NCBI GenBank assembly: GCA_029573975.1
Contig: JAKQBU010000428.1
Location: 1-18,184 of the forward strand
Source: Planctomycetota bacterium
GTDB lineage: Bacteria; Planctomycetota; Phycisphaerae; Sedimentisphaerales; SM23-30
Reading direction: 5' to 3'
Length of the DNA: 18,184 nt
Position numbers and translations under genes: made by a program. The notes under the pieces are model-generated. The model had not been told where the DNA came from and searched no databases. It was given only the letters and a program-made list of their open reading frames with translations. Shown piece after piece: positions 15,868 to 18,184 of the stretch (positions within the stretch are counted from its first letter, which is position 1; each line of letters starts with the position of its first letter).

Positions 15868-16698
15868 ATGTTAGACGATGCTGAATCCAATAAACTGACA
15901 GCGGAAAATAAGCCTCATGACTTTCTCAAACAGATTGTTCATTCAGAAACCTTGCCTGCAAACAGTACAAAACCCCAAATAAAACGAAAAAATATCGGGC
16001 CGCTGGATGAACCCAAAAGAGCGGAACGAATCGTTCCGGAATTGATAAAATATATCCAAAATCACAAGCTGGTTCCCGGCAGTAAACTTCCTTCCCAGCG
16101 CGAGTTATGTGAACTTTTACGGGTGGGAGCCAATTCGCTGCGGGAGGCTTTGTTTACCCTTCAGACCATTGGTCTGGTACAGTCCCGGCAGGGGGCGGGC
16201 TGGTTCGTGGGGAAGTTTGATCCGGTGGGTAGTTTGAAATTTCTTACCCCCATCCTGGAAACCTATACCGATACCAATGCCGAGATTATCATTGAAACCC
16301 GCATGGCCATCGAACCGGTTTTTGCCCGCCGAGCGGCGGAATATATCACCGAAGAAGGTCTGGCCAAATTAGAGCAAATCAACCATAAAATGGTGGAAGC
16401 TGCCGAACAGAAGAATTTCGAAACGTTCCGGGAATGTGATAAGTCGTTCCATGTGGTTTTGGCCCAGGAATCCCGCAGCGGGATTTTGTGTGTGCTGGGA
16501 TCATTGCTAAATAATCTATTTTTCTCCTATTGGACCCCTTTGTGCGTTGATTATGATTTACCCACCCGAACTCACGATGACCTGCTGAAAGCATTACGCG
16601 CACGGGATTCCCATCAGGCGGAAAAATACATGATTGAACATATTGAAACCGCCAGGACCTTTTTGACAAAAATTCGCAATAGGCTGGAAGAGGTTTAA
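15868..16698 (+). CDS. FadR-subfamily GntR transcriptional regulator
   Basis: From ATG 15868 the protein has 276 aa. Residues about 50-116 form the GntR winged helix (GSKLPSQRELCELLRVGANSLREAL-type motif, then a QSRQGAGWFV wing). Residues about 135-270 form an FCD ligand-binding domain; D191 and H195 (ECDKSFH), H236 (RTHDDLL) and H258 (EHIETA) fit its metal site, which binds organic acids or sugar acids. About 48 residues precede the winged helix, a longer N-terminal tail than usual. The start is not certain: GAGGAG at 15849-15854 lies 13 nt before this ATG, and a TTG at 15847 in frame has no ribosome site of its own. It is divergent from the exported hydrolase and is the likely repressor acting on the CCTATGTGWTAAG sites. 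Confidence 0.88.
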   Translation: MLDDAESNKLTAENKPHDFLKQIVHSETLPANSTKPQIKRKNIGPLDEPKRAERIVPELIKYIQNHKLVPGSKLPSQRELCELLRVGANSLREALFTLQTIGLVQSRQGAGWFVGKFDPVGSLKFLTPILETYTDTNAEIIIETRMAIEPVFARRAAEYITEEGLAKLEQINHKMVEAAEQKNFETFRECDKSFHVVLAQESRSGILCVLGSLLNNLFFSYWTPLCVDYDLPTRTHDDLLKALRARDSHQAEKYMIEHIETARTFLTKIRNRLEEV

Positions 16699-16729
16699 AT
16701 ACCAACGAAAGTTTTGCCGCAATCCGTTC

Positions 16730-18184
16730 TCATCCGCCTTTTACTTCAAAGGGGGATGTTTCGTGACCGTAACCTATAGTGGTATCAATCATTACATTGA
16801 TAGCGGCGGGTAAACCGCAGGCAAAGGCCCTCTCCAGTGCCGGTCGGATTTGCTGCGGCTTCTCCACTAACTCGCCGTAACCGCCCAGCGCCTTGACCAC
16901 TTCCTCGTAGCGGACAGGCCCCAGGCAACGGGCCGGCGGTTTGCTGCCCGGCGGAACGGAGGACCAACCCAGATTATTGCCAATCACCGAAACCACGGGA
17001 ATCCGGTGCCTGACCATGGTATCAAATTCCATGGCACTGAAACCGAAGGCACCGTCGCCGTGGATAATCAGGACCTGTTTATCCGGCCGGGCGAGTTTGG
17101 CAGCCAAGGCGAAACCGGTACCAACTCCCAGGCATCCCAGCCTCCCCGGATCGAGCCAGTGACCGGGATGGTGGATTTTCAGAATACGAGCGGCTGAGGA
17201 AACAATATCCCCGCCGTCTCCCACCACGATGGCATCCGGATTCAGGAAATCCCGGACCTCTTTGAGAAGACGAAGGGGGTGAATGGGAGTTGCATCGGAA
17301 TTCAGGAATGACGAAAATCCCTGCTCTTTTTGCTGTTCGTGGTCGCGCACTTTTTTCAACCAGCCGGAGCGATCCTTCATCCCGGCAGAATTCAATTCGG
17401 CCAGCAATTGCCTGATAACTTCTCTGGTGTCTCCCATAATACCGATGTCAACCGGCCGGTTATGGCCGATTTCGGTTTGGTCAATATCAATCTGGATCAC
17501 CCTGGTTTCCGGATGAAAGAAGGGAGGTTCACCATAATTTAAACGGAAGTCAATGGCGGTCCCGATCAGCAGCGTCACATCCGCCTGACTGAAGGCAAAG
17601 CGGCGCGAGTAAGTAAAAAACAGCGGGTGATCCGGCGAAATACATCCCCGCCCCATCCCATTCAGATAGGTGGGAGCCTGGAGTGTTTCGATAAACTGTT
17701 TCAGCTCGGCAGCCGCCTGAGACCAATAAACCGTATTGCCGGCAATGATGGCGGGCCTTTCCGCTTTGCGTAACCATTCCGCTGCTTTTCTGACTAGTTC
17801 CGGATTGCCCGGAACGGCAGAGCTGGTTCGCGAGCGGGCCGGTTCGGGAAAAATAACATCGGTCTCTTCGACAGGGGCATACAGTACATCCATTGGCAAT
17901 TCCAGCAAGACCGGACCGGGACGGCCCGCTAACGCATGACGAAACGCAATACTGATATATTCCGGAATTCTTTTGGTTTCATATACCGTTCGCGCCCATT
18001 TGGTAACGGGCCGGACAAACTCCAGGTGATCCATTTCCTGGAGCGGGCTTTTTTCATTGGAATTGATCGGACTGCGCCCCGCCAAAACCAGCATGGGACT
18101 GCCCGAGTAAAAGGCGTTGGCCAGGGCGGTAAAGATATTGGTCACGCCGGGCCCGGCAGTAACCATGGCCACACCGGGCCGGCC
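16730..18184 (-). CDS. Thiamine-diphosphate-dependent acetolactate synthase / 2-hydroxyacyl-CoA lyase-like enzyme (N-terminus missing)
   Basis: The frame is open from the window edge to the TGA at 16730, giving 484 residues; family members have about 550, so roughly 70 N-terminal residues, including the glutamate that activates thiamine, lie outside. Visible parts are the end of the pyrimidine-binding domain (VTAGPGVTNIFTALANA), the central domain, and the pyrophosphate domain with the Mg-binding motif GDGAFGFSAMEFDTM and the closing GNN 25-30 residues later. The C-terminus (NNLGWSSVPPG, YEEVVKALGGYGE, AINVMID) is closer to benzaldehyde lyase, oxalyl-CoA decarboxylase and 2-hydroxyacyl-CoA lyase than to anabolic acetolactate synthase. 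Such enzymes make or break C-C bonds next to a carbonyl. Its promoter is outside the window; it converges with the GntR gene across 31 nt. The reaction is not determined. Confidence 0.85.
   Translation of the reverse strand, partial: GRPGVAMVTAGPGVTNIFTALANAFYSGSPMLVLAGRSPINSNEKSPLQEMDHLEFVRPVTKWARTVYETKRIPEYISIAFRHALAGRPGPVLLELPMDVLYAPVEETDVIFPEPARSRTSSAVPGNPELVRKAAEWLRKAERPAIIAGNTVYWSQAAAELKQFIETLQAPTYLNGMGRGCISPDHPLFFTYSRRFAFSQADVTLLIGTAIDFRLNYGEPPFFHPETRVIQIDIDQTEIGHNRPVDIGIMGDTREVIRQLLAELNSAGMKDRSGWLKKVRDHEQQKEQGFSSFLNSDATPIHPLRLLKEVRDFLNPDAIVVGDGGDIVSSAARILKIHHPGHWLDPGRLGCLGVGTGFALAAKLARPDKQVLIIHGDGAFGFSAMEFDTMVRHRIPVVSVIGNNLGWSSVPPGSKPPARCLGPVRYEEVVKALGGYGELVEKPQQIRPALERAFACGLPAAINVMIDTTIGYGHETSPFEVKGG

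Noticed and set aside
7430..18184. myo-Inositol catabolism locus (cupin as IolB, Gfo/Idh/MocA as IolG, TPP enzyme as IolD)
   Set aside because: The cupin is shorter than IolB and has one domain, the TPP enzyme lacks the length and look of IolD, and IolC and IolE are absent.

Overview
The window reads as chromosome of a heterotrophic, probably anaerobic or microaerophilic bacterium, most likely a planctomycete of the Phycisphaerae type. The main clue is the exported protein at the left edge: signal peptide, dockerin-like Asp/Asn repeats, lamin-tail domain, chitobiase-like domain and CotH kinase domain, an architecture common in that group. This assignment is inference. Coding density is high, ribosome binding sites are good, and no mobile element, RNA gene or CRISPR array was found.

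Layout. (1) Minus-strand operon A, 7939 down to the left edge: cupin, LarA-family nickel-pincer racemase, small VOC protein, DhaK, DhaL, YqhD-type iron alcohol dehydrogenase, and, 6 nt after yqhD, the exported CotH protein (C-terminus cut off by the window). (2) A 404-bp divergent control region, 7940-8343. (3) Plus-strand operon B, 8344-14746: LsrF-family thiolase/aldolase, Gfo/Idh/MocA dehydrogenase, 4-hydroxybutyryl-CoA dehydratase, acetyl-CoA acetyltransferase, 3-hydroxybutyryl-CoA dehydrogenase and crotonase. (4) A convergent minus-strand gene for an exported alpha/beta-hydrolase (14773-15636). (5) A divergent FadR-type GntR regulator (15868-16698). (6) A thiamine-diphosphate enzyme on the minus strand, running off the right edge.

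How the parts fit. The last four genes of operon B form a complete route from 4-hydroxybutyryl-CoA through crotonyl-CoA, 3-hydroxybutyryl-CoA and acetoacetyl-CoA to two acetyl-CoA. The window holds no CoA ligase or CoA transferase to feed it. The LsrF-family enzyme is known to cleave a phosphorylated diketo compound with CoA to give DHAP plus an acyl-CoA, and operon A carries a dihydroxyacetone-kinase-type enzyme that could phosphorylate a ketose-like substrate. A DhaKL-then-LsrF route that makes an acyl-CoA by thiolysis is therefore a plausible, undescribed catabolic scheme. The substrate is unknown.

The strongest new signal is regulatory. A 13-bp near-palindrome, CCTATGTGWTAAG, lies upstream of operon A, operon B and the exported hydrolase. 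In operons A and B it starts exactly 10 nt after the -10 box of a TTGAC(A/C)-17-bp promoter. A weaker version sits at the same 10-nt offset downstream of the promoter of the GntR gene itself. This points to one regulon controlled by the local GntR protein.
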